Assembly: GCA_027345905.1 (NCBI GenBank)
Contig: DAIETC010000063.1
Span: 1 to 5,617 of the forward strand
DNA: 5,617 bases
From: Kineosporiaceae bacterium
GTDB taxonomy: Bacteria; Actinomycetota; Actinomycetes; Actinomycetales; Angustibacteraceae
Reading direction: 5' to 3'
Shown: piece by piece, positions 5,558 to 5,617 of the stretch
How positions within the stretch are numbered: position 1 is the stretch's first letter
Layout: the number at the start of each line of letters is the position of its first letter
Translations under genes and position numbers: made by a program
The notes under the pieces: generated by a model
Told to the model about the DNA's origin: nothing
Databases searched by the model: none
Seen by the model: the letters and a program-made list of their open reading frames with translations, nothing else

Positions 5558-5617
5558 GATCTCAGTGATCTGGTGGTGCGGAGGTCGCGGTGGCCGTGAC
5601 GTGCCAGGTGTCGCCCG
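5558..5617. repeat. 60-bp perfect direct repeat, copy 2, reaching the window edge
   Basis: Identical to 5226-5285 over all 60 bases visible; the true length is unknown because the window ends inside it. The inner boundary is sharp: copy 2 is followed by the start region of the lipoprotein gene, while copy 1 is followed by the hairpin. Confidence 0.95.
5562..5617 (-). CDS. C-terminal end of a second lipoprotein copy, partial
   Basis: The last 17 codons (GDTWHVTATATSAPPDH) and the TGA at 5562-5564 are the same, base for base, as the end of the gene at 5230-5547. The reading frame is open to the edge, so a full upstream paralogue probably lies beyond the window. Its stop is 14 bases before the ATG of the downstream copy with no hairpin between, so the two would be cotranscribed. 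The absence of any silent change implies a very young duplication or gene conversion, if it is not an assembly artefact. It could also be only a duplicated 3' fragment. Confidence 0.5.
   Translation of the reverse strand, partial: GDTWHVTATATSAPPDH

Noticed and set aside
5233..5568. Plus-strand frame of 111 codons opposite the lipoprotein gene
   Set aside because: No recognisable signal or motif; the minus frame has a signal peptide, a ribosome binding site and a duplicated 3' end that preserves its stop.

Overview
The window comes from a high-GC bacterium, almost certainly an actinobacterium (Actinomycetota). The evidence is the strong G/C bias at third codon positions, frequent GTG starts, and the gene order ParA-like ATPase, scpA, scpB, rluB-type pseudouridine synthase, aroH-type chorismate mutase, tyrA, cmk, which is familiar from actinobacterial chromosomes. 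The genus cannot be resolved from the sequence alone.

All supported genes lie on the minus strand, so transcription runs from high to low coordinates. Positions 1-5092 hold one tightly packed gene train. It starts with an orphan ParA/Soj-like ATPase (4139-5092), followed by the two Smc partners ScpA (3262-4131) and ScpB (2666-3265). Next come a 23S rRNA pseudouridine synthase (1827-2669), an AroH chorismate mutase (1465-1827), an ACT-domain prephenate dehydrogenase (363-1454) and the first 105 residues of cytidylate kinase (1-317, cut by the window edge). Junctions are ATGA or TGATG overlaps, or gaps of 7-10 bases. The exception is the 45-base gap before cmk, which carries its own strong AAGGAG ribosome binding site. 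The unit therefore joins chromosome organisation (ParA, ScpAB), ribosome maturation (RluB), tyrosine synthesis (AroH then TyrA) and pyrimidine nucleotide supply (Cmk).

Positions 5093-5229 are the control region. A plausible SigA-type promoter (TTGATG, 18-base spacer, TAGGGT) faces the ParA gene. Just upstream of it is a perfect 16-bp inverted repeat that most likely terminates transcription from the next gene.

Positions 5230-5617 differ in character. They hold a small putative lipoprotein gene (105 residues) of unknown function, preceded by the last 17 codons of what looks like a second copy. The two are linked by a perfect 60-base direct repeat (5226-5285 and 5558-5617) that runs off the window edge. 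This is the one non-routine signal here: either a recent tandem duplication or gene conversion of a lipoprotein gene, or an assembly artefact at a contig end. I see no CRISPR array, tRNA, rRNA, insertion sequence or previously undescribed multi-gene system; the main operon is conserved housekeeping.
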